A stretch of DNA of 14,231 nucleotides. Origin: Umezawaea sp039922235. GTDB lineage: Bacteria > Actinomycetota > Actinomycetes > Mycobacteriales > Pseudonocardiaceae. The stretch covers positions 1 to 14,231 of the forward strand of contig JBDSAJ010000271.1 in the NCBI GenBank assembly GCA_039922235.1. The letters run 5' to 3'. How positions within the stretch are numbered: the first letter of the stretch is position 1; each line of letters opens with the position of its first letter. This document shows positions 1 to 7,173 of the stretch, one piece after another. The position numbers and the translations under genes were made by a program. The notes under the pieces were generated by a model, which did no database searches, had not been told where the DNA came from, and saw only the letters and a list, made by a program, of their open reading frames with translations.

Positions 1-1912
1 GTGGTGGGGTGGCGTGGGTGTGCAGGTGGAAGCCCGCGCCCAGTGCCGCTCCTCGTGGCCGGTGTCGACCGGTGGGTGTGCTGATCGTGGTCGCGCCCTG
101 GTGCCGGTGGGCCGCGCGGGGCAGCCGGGGCCGGTCCGTGTGAGCGTGTCCCTCCGGACGCTGGCCGGCACCACCGCGAGGTCGTGCCGGGGAGGGTGCC
201 CCGCGTCGCCTGGGCGCGGGGCGTGGTGGTTGCCGCCGGGTGGGTCCGGTCTTGGTCCGGTCCCGGCTGGTCTGTGCGGGGGTGATGACCGCGCCCGCTT
301 CGAGTGCGTCCACGACCGTGCGGATCGCCATCGCACCACTGCCACGGTCGGTGACGGTGGTGGCCTGGTGGGTCAGACCGCGGGCGGCGATGCGCTGCCA
401 CGCGCCGGCATCGCGGTCGCCCTGGTAGCCACACGAACCGCACACAGCCCACTTCCATCCCGGTGTGGCGGGCCGGTCCGGGGCTTTACGGTGTCGCAGG
501 ACGGTGAGGCACCGCGGGCAGTGCTTCGAGGTGTTCCGGGCCGGGACGGCGACCACGGCGATACCCACCTCGGCGGCCAGGTGCCGCATCCGGTCCACGA
601 CCCGCCCACGCACCTGCTGGGACAGACGCGTGTTCAGGGTGCGGCCCATACCGCGTGCTTCCATCGACCGCAGGTCCTCGACCTGGATCACGGTCGCGGT
701 GGCGGCGATGGCCTGATCCACCGTCCACCGGGCGGCGGAGCACGCCAGGGCGTCGTTGAGGGTGGACCGGCGCGCGGACACGCGCTGGATCTCGTCCCGC
801 AGGACCTGGAGCTTGGCCGTCAGGAGGTGCTCGGTGTCGACACCGGCCAGCCGCTGGTAGTGGTCGGCTTTGGTGTGCAGGCGCTCGCTGTGCTGGCGCA
901 GCCGGTGCTGCTTGGCCAGCACGCCTCCTGCTCGGAACATGCCTCCGGTGCCAAGTGTGGTGATATGGCCGTCGGTGTGCAGCCGGGCGGCTCCGGCGGA
1001 CAGCAGGGTGTTCAGGCCCCAGTCCACCCCGAGCGCGACGGTGTGCCCGGTGCGCCGGGTCTTCGGGACCGGGTAGGTGTAGGCCAGATCAACATGGACA
1101 CGGTCCTGGCGGATACGCAGTGTGGGCAGGTGCACCACCGCGCCGGCGGGCACCGTCGGCGGCAGCCGGATCGGGGCCGCCACCCACGTCCAGTCCCGGT
1201 AGGAGCGTGGGTCGGGTCGGGTGGGCAGTTGCAGCCGCAGCAGCACCCTGCTGCCCGGATCATCCGCACGCTCGACGGTGGCCTGCTGCCCGTCGCAGGC
1301 CGACAACAACAGCATCCGCGCGACCCCGGGTGCGGGCTCCAGTTCGAACACATCCACCGGCAACCGCCCATGCTCGCGGGCGAAGGTAGCGATCTGCCGG
1401 GTCCGGGAGCGGATCACACCGGACGGCAGGAACCGCCCGTCGGACACGGCACCACGTACGCAATCCCACTCCTGCGGGGTGCGCTTGGCCGGATCGGCGG
1501 GCCACGTTGCGAGCACCCCGACGGTCAGGCCGGCGCGCCACGTCGCCGACCGCAACATCCGTCCCGCCTGTTCCTGGGCAATGCGCACGATCCGGTCGTT
1601 GACCGTGACCTCCGTCGGTGGTGCGAGAGTCCAGCCCAGGCGACGCAACGCCATCCACGCGTTCGACGGCAACCTCCGGCCGGCCGCGTCCACACCGGAG
1701 GCGAGCACGTCCACGTCGACGGTGTTCCAGTGCTCGGCCAGCAGATCGGCGACCATCCCGGACACCAGATCAGCGCACCACCCGACACGCTCGGCCAGCA
1801 CAGCGGCGGACAGGAACTCACCGGACTTCTCGTCAACTCCGGCACGGAAGACAGCACGGGCGCACGCGGTACGGGCAGTCTCACCCTCCGCAAGCGGAAG
1901 CTTCCGGCTCAC
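1..1912 (-). CDS. tnpB: TnpB-type RNA-guided nuclease of an IS607-like element (partial, continues past the left edge)
   Basis: The frame stays open from a GTG at 1912-1910 to the window edge (637 codons, no stop), so the C-terminus is missing. TnpB proteins are RNA-guided nucleases carried by IS200/IS605 and IS607 elements. All three RuvC motifs are visible: GVDWGLN with Asp297, VEDL with Glu412, and GDRDAGA with Asp501. Between the last two lies a zinc ribbon, with CPRC at 465-468 and CGSC at 491-494. The usual DRDxNA is DRDAGA here. About 296 residues precede RuvC-I, far more than in compact TnpBs of about 400 residues. After the zinc ribbon there are over 130 residues rich in Pro, Arg, Gly and His. 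The start is supported by a GAGGA Shine-Dalgarno (1922-1926) and by a 4-base GTGA overlap with the HTH gene upstream. Any guide RNA would be expected at or beyond the gene's 3' end, largely outside the window. The family call is confident; activity is inferred. Confidence 0.88.
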   Translation of the reverse strand, partial: MSRKLPLAEGETARTACARAVFRAGVDEKSGEFLSAAVLAERVGWCADLVSGMVADLLAEHWNTVDVDVLASGVDAAGRRLPSNAWMALRRLGWTLAPPTEVTVNDRIVRIAQEQAGRMLRSATWRAGLTVGVLATWPADPAKRTPQEWDCVRGAVSDGRFLPSGVIRSRTRQIATFAREHGRLPVDVFELEPAPGVARMLLLSACDGQQATVERADDPGSRVLLRLQLPTRPDPRSYRDWTWVAAPIRLPPTVPAGAVVHLPTLRIRQDRVHVDLAYTYPVPKTRRTGHTVALGVDWGLNTLLSAGAARLHTDGHITTLGTGGMFRAGGVLAKQHRLRQHSERLHTKADHYQRLAGVDTEHLLTAKLQVLRDEIQRVSARRSTLNDALACSAARWTVDQAIAATATVIQVEDLRSMEARGMGRTLNTRLSQQVRGRVVDRMRHLAAEVGIAVVAVPARNTSKHCPRCLTVLRHRKAPDRPATPGWKWAVCGSCGYQGDRDAGAWQRIAARGLTHQATTVTDRGSGAMAIRTVVDALEAGAVITPAQTSRDRTKTGPTRRQPPRPAPRRRGAPSPARPRGGAGQRPEGHAHTDRPRLPRAAHRHQGATTISTPTGRHRPRGAALGAGFHLHTHATPP

Positions 1913-2115
1913 TCAGCACGGTCCTCGACACCCTGAGCGGTCTCGTCGAGCAGCCGCTCGCGGGCCTGCGCGAACCTCAGGCCGTACCACCGCCCGGCGA
2001 CGGTGGTCGTCAACGACCCGACGTTATCGATCGCCCACAAACGAAGCGTCATCGGAGGGATACCCGGACGCTGCGCGGCCTTGGACAAGCGCAGCAACTC
2101 CACGCCGATCACCAT
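1909..2115 (-). CDS. Small MerR-like helix-turn-helix protein, upstream partner of tnpB
   Basis: This is a 68-residue protein. Residues 10-38 follow the MerR/BldC winged-HTH pattern, with LSKAAQRPGI as the first helices, then PPMTLRLW as the recognition segment, then a short turn into GSL. In IS607 elements TnpA carries such a MerR-like HTH at its N-terminus, followed by a serine-recombinase domain. Here the protein stops at TGA (1911-1909) with no recombinase part, and its stop overlaps the tnpB GTG by 4 bases, so the two should be co-translated. The ATG at 2115-2113 has no clear Shine-Dalgarno; the GTG one codon downstream is an alternative, and the open frame extends upstream into the divergent phosphatase gene. 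It may be a truncated IS607 TnpA or a stand-alone DNA-binding accessory protein. The HTH match is seen in the sequence; the IS607 link is inferred. Confidence 0.55.
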   Translation of the reverse strand: MVIGVELLRLSKAAQRPGIPPMTLRLWAIDNVGSLTTTVAGRWYGLRFAQARERLLDETAQGVEDRAE

Positions 2116-2224
2116 ACCCGGGCAACATCGGGGATCGCCAACGAAGATGGTCAGTCTCCCACGAGCCGGTCGGATAAGTTGAGGGCCGCACCACCACCGT
2201 CCACCAACTCCAGGAGCGCACCCG

Positions 2225-3694
2225 ATGGCCCAGGGGCACCGTGTGGACACGGAGGCACCCGGAATCGGTCTGCCCGCGTGGCGCCGCCTGGTGGACGGCC
2301 TGCACGAGGCGGTGGCCATCGTGGACGACAAGGACGCCGTCACCCTGCTCAACCCGGCCGCGACCAGCCTCTACCCCCACCTCCAGCCGGGCGAGGTCCT
2401 GACCATCCCCGCTCGCCGCCAGGACTTGGGCGACGGCTGGACGGCCTGCTACCTCGACCCGCCGACGGGCTGGGACACGGTGTTCCTGGACGAGGCACTG
2501 CGCAGGCTCTCCTCGGCCACCGACCGCGCGGACACCCTCCAGGCCATCGTGGAACTCGCGCTCGCCCACCTGGCCGACCAGTGCGCGGTGGTTGTCCCGG
2601 CCCTCAGGGGCCGTGTCGAGTGGTGGCACGCCCACAAGGGCGCGACGGACGTGGTCCGCAGCCGGACGACCCGGCAGTCGGCTGGGGTGGTCACCGGCCT
2701 GCTGGACGTCCTGGACGGCACCGTGGCCCACGCCGAGTTCACCCGTGAAAGCACCCCGGACCTCCCCGTGGACTTCGGCGAGCCGGTCTCGGCGCACGCC
2801 GTGCCGCTGATCAAGAACGGCGCTTCCCTCGGCGCGCTGGTCCTGATCCGCCATGCGCCGAGAGACCCGTTCACCGCGGCTGAGATCGACTCGGTCCGCC
2901 GCTACGGCGATCACGCGGCACGGGCGTTGGAAGCGGCCATCCGGCACGGTGAGCAGGCGAAGGTGGTGGAGGTCCTTCGGGCCGACCTGTTGCCCAAGCC
3001 GTTGCCGGACGTGCCTGGGGCGCTCTTGGCCACCGCTTACCATCCGGCCGCGCGCCGCGCTGAGGTCGGCGGGGACTTCTACGACGTGCACCTGCGTGAA
3101 GACGGCAGTGCGACGTTCGTGCTGGGCGATGTTTGTGGGAATGGTTTGGAAGCGGCGGTCCATTCGGGACGGGTGCGCCGGTCGCTGCACACGCTGCTGC
3201 TGGTGGAGCAGCGGCCGGCGCAGCTCCTGTACCTGCTCAACGCCGCGCTGGTGGCGGCGGGGAGCAAGCTCTTCACGACGCTGGTGGTGGGCACTCTCGC
3301 GCAGTCGGATGACGGTGGTTTGAGGATGACGCTGGCGTCCGGGGGGCATCCGCCGCCTATTTTGTTGCACGCTGGTGGTGCGGTGGAAGAAGTGATTACC
3401 CGAGGCGGCATCGTCGGTGTGCTGACGGATGTCCGGTTTCAGGAGACGTCGATCACGGTGAAGCCGGGGGAGACCCTGCTGCTCTACAGCGACGGCGTGA
3501 CCGAGGCGCGGGCGGAGTCCAACCGTGAGGAGTTGTTCGGGGAAGATCGGTTGCAAGGGGTGCTGCGGGAGTGCGCCGGTCGGCAGGCTGGTGCCACGAT
3601 CGATGCTGTGCGGCGGGCGGTCTTCGACTGGCTGGGACCGTCGGAGCACGACGACATCACCCTGTTGGCCGTGCAGGCAGTGCCGACGGGCTGA
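2225..3694 (+). CDS. PAS-GAF-PP2C serine phosphatase (RsbU/SpoIIE type)
   Basis: This 489-residue protein has a PAS-like N-terminus (about 17-80, EAVAIVDDKDAVTLLNPAA), a GAF-like middle (about 95-240) and a SpoIIE/PP2C catalytic domain (about 255-485). The metal-binding motifs are present: GGDFYD with Asp284 and Asp287, GDVCGNG with Asp302, LYSDGVTEAR with Asp423, and DDITLLAV with Asp476 and Asp477. Phosphatases of this class usually dephosphorylate anti-anti-sigma factors (STAS proteins) and so release stress or developmental sigma factors; the PAS and GAF domains are the likely sensors. No signal peptide or membrane segment is seen, so it is probably cytoplasmic. The ATG at 2225 has an AGGAG (2212-2216) eight bases upstream. 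No kinase, STAS or sigma gene lies beside it, so its target is unknown. It is transcribed away from the TnpB cassette across 109 bases. Confidence 0.9.
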   Translation: MAQGHRVDTEAPGIGLPAWRRLVDGLHEAVAIVDDKDAVTLLNPAATSLYPHLQPGEVLTIPARRQDLGDGWTACYLDPPTGWDTVFLDEALRRLSSATDRADTLQAIVELALAHLADQCAVVVPALRGRVEWWHAHKGATDVVRSRTTRQSAGVVTGLLDVLDGTVAHAEFTRESTPDLPVDFGEPVSAHAVPLIKNGASLGALVLIRHAPRDPFTAAEIDSVRRYGDHAARALEAAIRHGEQAKVVEVLRADLLPKPLPDVPGALLATAYHPAARRAEVGGDFYDVHLREDGSATFVLGDVCGNGLEAAVHSGRVRRSLHTLLLVEQRPAQLLYLLNAALVAAGSKLFTTLVVGTLAQSDDGGLRMTLASGGHPPPILLHAGGAVEEVITRGGIVGVLTDVRFQETSITVKPGETLLLYSDGVTEARAESNREELFGEDRLQGVLRECAGRQAGATIDAVRRAVFDWLGPSEHDDITLLAVQAVPTG

Positions 3695-3788
3695 CCAGCG
3701 CCGAAGTGGAATAGTCGATGCACGATTGAGTGAACCTCGCTGCTCACGATCATGACTGACCAGGCAGTTGGAGTCCCAGAGCAGTATT

Positions 3789-3812
3789 CGACACCACCGC
3801 GATTGGTGTTCG
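3789..3812 (+). terminator. Weak hairpin about 95 bases after the phosphatase stop
   Basis: ACACCA (3791-3796) pairs with TGGTGT (3804-3809) across a 7-base loop. Two more pairs can form outside if T3810 bulges. There is no T-run after it, which is common in actinomycetes. It could end the phosphatase transcript, but the stem is short and the placement is late. Confidence 0.25.
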
Positions 3813-3905
3813 TGCTGGTAGGTTCGGTACGTCAGTGAAACAAACGGGAGCTCTCCGCGACATGCCATCGTGGGATCATTCCGGTAGAGATCGGGTGGTA
3901 CGCCT

Positions 3906-4115
3906 GTGGCGCACCACCCAACCGCACTACTTGACCAGGTCGACTATCGCGCCAACGAACTGGACGACCTGCGTCACCAGCGCAAGGACGATGACGAGTC
4001 GGCCGGAGTTGTCGCTCCGGCTCGGCTCATGTCGCGACTCGGAGTCGTGACTGTCGTCGTCCCCTCTTCCAGGGGTGTCCACTCGCACCTCCACCGGCCG
4101 TTCTCGATGTGTTGA
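3906..4115 (+). CDS. Possible small hypothetical protein or gene remnant
   Basis: A frame starting at GTG 3906 encodes 69 residues. The first 40 look protein-like: residues 7-28 are acidic/basic and probably helical (LLDQVDYRANELDDLRHQRK), and codon third positions are moderately GC-rich. The second half looks random. A weak GGTGG lies upstream. The TGA stop (4113-4115) sits inside the strong hairpin at 4103-4135. I recognise no family. It may be a truncated gene whose original 3' part is gone, or simply a chance open frame. Confidence 0.2.
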   Translation: MAHHPTALLDQVDYRANELDDLRHQRKDDDESAGVVAPARLMSRLGVVTVVVPSSRGVHSHLHRPFSMC

Positions 4116-4135
4116 GCGAGTCTCGACACATCGAG
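4103..4135. terminator. Strong 14-base-pair inverted repeat, probable terminator or protein-binding palindrome
   Basis: CTCGATGTGTTGAG (4103-4116) and CTCGACACATCGAG (4122-4135) are inverted copies around the loop CGAGT. Thirteen of 14 pairs are Watson-Crick and the last (4113 with 4125) is a G-U wobble in plus-strand RNA. It is the strongest hairpin in the gap between the phosphatase and pca genes. There is no T-tract after it, as is usual for actinomycete terminators. On the minus strand the wobble becomes an A-C mismatch, which slightly favours function in a plus-strand transcript. Confidence 0.5.
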
Positions 4136-4820
4136 CGAGCGGGTGCCGGTCGTCCCGACCCGATCGGAGCCGGGACGAGGACCACGTGCTGGGTGAACAC
4201 CACTGACTGTTTCCACTGGACCGGTGGTCCGTGGTGCGGATCAGCTAACCAGGTCGATCTCGTCAGCGCTCGCACCCGCGCAGACCCCGTGGTCTACCGG
4301 ACGAGTCGCAGGCTTATCCGCCAGTCACCCGGCTGACCTCGTCAAACGATCAGGACCCACCGCCTGACATGGTTGTCATCCGAGGTCGGACCAGCCGTTC
4401 GTCGTCGTGTGCAATGCGGCAACCGGCGCCCCCCATCGGCGAGCGGTTCCGCTGGGATTCATCGGACCGTCCTCGAAGTTCACCCGTTGCGGTGATTCAG
4501 TGCCGCTCGGCGCCTCGGTGGTGCCGCTTGCCGTTACCTAATGTGACCCGCTCGCGCCGTGCTTGCTCGATCGTGCGGCCCGGTGTGCCCGCTTCGGTCT
4601 GCCGAGTAGCCGCAAATCGCGGGGCGACCTGGGGTTCGGTCGGATGGAACCCCGCACCGGCGACCGCTCCGATTCGATGCCGTTCGACAGGACATCACTT
4701 GCCGTGACGATGTGCGCGTTCGTGCTCGCGCTGCCCCTCCGGCGTCCGGCAGGGCATTCCGGCCGTAGGCCTTCCACTCAGTGGATACACCACTGGCCGG
4801 TCCGTGCCGCCCAGAGTATT

Positions 4821-4854
4821 GTTCGCTAGACGGATACAAGTTCGCTGAGCGAAC
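4821..4854. promoter_or_regulatory. Three-repeat IclR-type operator upstream of pcaI
   Basis: A 15-base palindrome, GTTCGCTGAGCGAAC, lies at 4840-4854, with 7-base arms around a central G. A third copy of the half-site, GTTCGCT, lies at 4821-4827 in direct orientation, 19 bases upstream of the first palindrome arm. The IclR-family regulators PcaU and PobR of Acinetobacter use this layout of a palindrome plus one direct repeat, and the 15-base length and GTTCG start resemble the Pseudomonas PcaR site. It lies 33 bases before the pcaI ATG. A possible -10 (GATACA, 4833-4838) falls between the repeats, but I see no good -35. The likely binder is the IclR protein encoded at 10185-10955. Confidence 0.65.
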
Positions 4855-4886
4855 ACGGCTCTAGTCACCGCCGAGGAGCACCCACC

Positions 4887-5684
4887 ATGGCCACCATCGC
4901 GCCTCTGGCGCAGGCCGTAGCCCAGGTCGTCCACGACGGGGACACGGTCGCGTTCGAGGGCTTCACCCACCTGATCCCCTTCGCTGCCGGCCACGAGGTC
5001 ATCCGGCAGCGCAAACGCGACCTCACCCTGGTTCGCATGACGCCGGACGTCATCTACGACCAGCTCATCGGCGCGGGCTGTGCCCGGAAGCTCGTGTTCT
5101 CCTGGGGCGGCAACCCCGGTGTCGGTTCCCTGCACCGCTTCCGCGACGCCGTCCAGAACGGCTGGCCGAACGCGCTGGAGCTGGAGGAGCACAGTCACGC
5201 GGGCATGGCCAACAGGTACGTGGCAGCGGCGAGTGGCCTGCCGTTCGCGGTGCTCAGGGGTTACGTGGGCACGGACCTGCCGAAGCAGACGGAGAACATC
5301 GCTCCCATCACCTGCCCGTTCACCGGCGAGGTCCTCACCGCTGTGCCCGCCCTCCGGCTCGACTCGGCCGTGATCCACGCCCAGCGCGCCGATCGCAAGG
5401 GCAACGTCCAGCTCTGGGGCATCACCGGTGTGCAGAAGGAAGCCGTGCTGGCCGCCACCAGGTCGCTGGTGACCGTGGAGGAGATCGTCGACGAGTTGGA
5501 GCCTCGGCCGGGTGCTGTGGTGCTGCCGTCGTGGGTGGTGGACTTCGTGGCCGAGGCGCCGGGTGGCGCGCATCCGTCTTATGCGCACGACTACTCGACC
5601 AGGGACAACGACTACTACCAGCGCTGGGACGCGATCAGCAAGGACCGCGAGAGCTTCCAGGCCTGGCTGGAGGGAGTGGCGTGA
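4887..5684 (+). CDS. pcaI: 3-oxoadipate CoA-transferase subunit A (CatI/PcaI type)
   Basis: This 265-residue protein is the alpha subunit of the enzyme that moves CoA from succinyl-CoA to 3-oxoadipate, near the end of the beta-ketoadipate pathway. It has the class I CoA-transferase layout: an N-terminal DGDTVAFEGFTHLIPFAAGHEVIRQ-like entry segment (about 17-41), a glycine turn WGGNPGVGS (about 73-81), and conserved PxxCPFTGE and LRxDxAVIHAQRAD segments. It resembles the CatI/glutaconate-type branch more than the short PcaI of Pseudomonas putida. The ATG at 4887 has GAGGAG (4873-4878) eight bases upstream. Its TGA overlaps the GTG of pcaJ by 4 bases. It is the first gene of the operon, so its promoter region carries the IclR-type operator. 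Cytoplasmic; works as a complex with PcaJ. Confidence 0.9.
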   Translation: MATIAPLAQAVAQVVHDGDTVAFEGFTHLIPFAAGHEVIRQRKRDLTLVRMTPDVIYDQLIGAGCARKLVFSWGGNPGVGSLHRFRDAVQNGWPNALELEEHSHAGMANRYVAAASGLPFAVLRGYVGTDLPKQTENIAPITCPFTGEVLTAVPALRLDSAVIHAQRADRKGNVQLWGITGVQKEAVLAATRSLVTVEEIVDELEPRPGAVVLPSWVVDFVAEAPGGAHPSYAHDYSTRDNDYYQRWDAISKDRESFQAWLEGVA

Positions 5685-6430
5685 CCGACGACTACACCGC
5701 CGACGAGATGATGACAGTCGCTGCCGCGCGAGCACTGGTTGACGGCGCGGTCTGCTTCGTCGGTATCGGTCTTCCCAGTACTGCGGCGAACCTCGCTCGG
5801 CGTACTCATGCGCCGAACCTCGTGCTGATCTACGAGTCCGGCACCATCGGGTCCAAGCCCGCGACGCTTCCGCTGTCCATTGGGGACGGTGTGCTGGCCG
5901 ACTCGGCGGACAGCCTCGTCAGCGTCCCGGAGATCTTCAACTACTGGCTCCAGCCGGGTCGGGTCGACGTCGGCTTCCTGGGGGCGGCGCAGCTCGACAA
6001 GTACGCCAACATCAACACGACGGTCATCGGCGACGACTACCGCGACCCCAAGGTGCGCCTGCCCGGAGCGGGTGGCGCACCGGAGATCGCCGCGTCCTGC
6101 CGTGAGGTCTTCATGATCGTTCGGCAGAACCCTCGGGCCTTCGTGGACCGCGTGGACTTCGTGACCTCCCTTGGCTTCGGCCAGGGCAAGGGCGATCGCG
6201 AACGGCTCGGGCTCAGGGGCGAGGGGCCACAGCTGGTGATCACCGATCTCGGTGTTCTCCGGCCGGACCCGGACACCTGTGAACTGACCCTCACCCAGCT
6301 CCACCCCGGTGTGGACCTCGCCACGGCCAAAGCGAAAACGGGCTGGGCGTTGAAGGTCTCGCCGGACCTGGTCACCACCGAACGCCCGACGGAGCAGGAA
6401 CTTCTCGCCCTGCGCAACCTCACCGCCTGA
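5681..6430 (+). CDS. pcaJ: 3-oxoadipate CoA-transferase subunit B (CatJ/PcaJ type)
   Basis: This 249-residue beta subunit carries the catalytic region. GIGLPS (28-33) is followed by LIYESGTIGSKP (49-60), where Glu52 is the expected nucleophile that forms the enzyme-CoA thioester. The start is the GTG at 5681, which overlaps the pcaI stop as GTGA and has GGAGGGAG (5669-5676) in front. The frame stays open upstream to 5531, but that stretch only reads pcaI out of frame. It is matched in type to the alpha subunit before it. The gap to pcaH is 11 bases, the only spacer in the operon. Confidence 0.92.
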   Translation: MTDDYTADEMMTVAAARALVDGAVCFVGIGLPSTAANLARRTHAPNLVLIYESGTIGSKPATLPLSIGDGVLADSADSLVSVPEIFNYWLQPGRVDVGFLGAAQLDKYANINTTVIGDDYRDPKVRLPGAGGAPEIAASCREVFMIVRQNPRAFVDRVDFVTSLGFGQGKGDRERLGLRGEGPQLVITDLGVLRPDPDTCELTLTQLHPGVDLATAKAKTGWALKVSPDLVTTERPTEQELLALRNLTA

Positions 6431-6441
6431 AGGAGTCCCAA

Positions 6442-7173
6442 GTGCCCGCCGACACGAAGCGCCTGGCGCACTACCGGCCCGACCCGGAGTCGCACCCGCC
6501 GGTCGACTTCCCCGAGTACCGCTCGAACGTCGCCCGCGCTCCCAAGCACCCGCTGGTCCTGCTGCCCCAACGGCTTGGCGAGATCACCGGTCCCCTCCTG
6601 GGCGAGGAGCACGTCGGTCGTTACGACAACGACCTCACGATCCAGCACGCGGAAGAGCCGCAGGGGCAGCGGATCACCGTCAGCGGCAAGGTCGTCGACG
6701 GCGACGGCAGGCCGATCCCCAACACGCTGGTCGAGATCTGGCAGGCGAACGCGGGCGGGCGGTACCGGCACGACCTGGACCGCCACCCGGCCCCGCTGGA
6801 CCCGAACTTCTCCGGTGTGGGCCGCACGATGACCGACGCCGACGGCGGCTACCGGTTCATCACCATCGCGCCCGGTGCGTACCCGTGGAAGAACCACCAC
6901 AACGCGTGGCGGCCCGCGCACATCCACTTCTCGGTGTTCGGCACCGCGTTCACCCAGCGCCTGATCACCCAGATGTACTTCCCCGGCGACCCGCTGTTCG
7001 ACCAGGACCCGATCTTCAACTCGGCGCGGCCCGCCGCGCGCCAGGCGATGGTCGCGGACTTCGACCTCGACAGCTCCGTGCCCGAGTGGTCGCTGGGCTA
7101 CCGCTGGGACATCGTGCTGCGCGGCAGCGACCCGACGCCGTTCGAGCACGAGGAGGACCACGACGATGAGTGA
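6442..7173 (+). CDS. pcaH: Protocatechuate 3,4-dioxygenase beta subunit
   Basis: This 243-residue intradiol ring-cleavage subunit holds the non-haem Fe(III). The ligands fall at Tyr108 (GGRYRHD), Tyr147 (PGAYPW), His160 and His162 (RPAHIHF), the same spacing as Tyr408, Tyr447, His460 and His462 of the P. putida enzyme once its +300 offset is removed. Arg157, which supports the ring-cleavage intermediate, is also present. An N-terminal extension of about 75 residues precedes the dioxygenase core, as in other PcaH proteins. The start is GTG 6442 with AGGAG (6431-6435) six bases upstream. It overlaps pcaG by 8 bases. It converts protocatechuate and O2 to 3-carboxy-cis,cis-muconate together with PcaG. 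Confidence 0.97.
   Translation: MPADTKRLAHYRPDPESHPPVDFPEYRSNVARAPKHPLVLLPQRLGEITGPLLGEEHVGRYDNDLTIQHAEEPQGQRITVSGKVVDGDGRPIPNTLVEIWQANAGGRYRHDLDRHPAPLDPNFSGVGRTMTDADGGYRFITIAPGAYPWKNHHNAWRPAHIHFSVFGTAFTQRLITQMYFPGDPLFDQDPIFNSARPAARQAMVADFDLDSSVPEWSLGYRWDIVLRGSDPTPFEHEEDHDDE

Larger units (their letters stand above)
3695..4886. other. Long non-coding stretch between the phosphatase gene and the pca operon
   Basis: About 1.2 kb lies between two well-defined genes. Codon use in its open frames is much less biased than in the neighbours, and no frame gives a recognisable family. The only protein-like stretch is a possible 69-residue frame (3906-4115). Three structures stand out: a modest stem at 3789-3812, a 14-base-pair stem at 4103-4135, and the IclR-type operator at 4821-4854. 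The rest holds nothing I can name and could be degraded gene remnants. Confidence 0.6.

Noticed and set aside
14..1936. Long plus-strand open frame (640 codons)
   Set aside because: It is antisense to the TnpB frame, which has RuvC motifs and a zinc ribbon; the plus-strand product shows no family pattern. High GC keeps the opposite strand open.
1221..2748. Overlapping plus-strand frames at 1221-2177 and 1618-2748
   Set aside because: They are Arg/Pro/Ser-rich low-complexity products that cross both the TnpB cassette and the start of the phosphatase gene, so they are shadows.
2024..3868. Minus-strand frame of 614 codons
   Set aside because: It is antisense to the phosphatase gene and spans the HTH gene in another frame; it has no recognisable domain.
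4369..4839. Small frames on both strands before the pca operon
   Set aside because: Their codon use is random, they have no Shine-Dalgarno, they are Arg/Ser/Pro-rich, and they overlap each other on both strands.
5531..5680. Upstream extension of pcaJ
   Set aside because: It only reads pcaI in another frame. The GTG at 5681, with a strong Shine-Dalgarno and GTGA coupling, fits the family length.
4695..5735. Minus-strand frame of 346 codons
   Set aside because: It is antisense to pcaI and its operator; the composition is that of a reversed high-GC gene.
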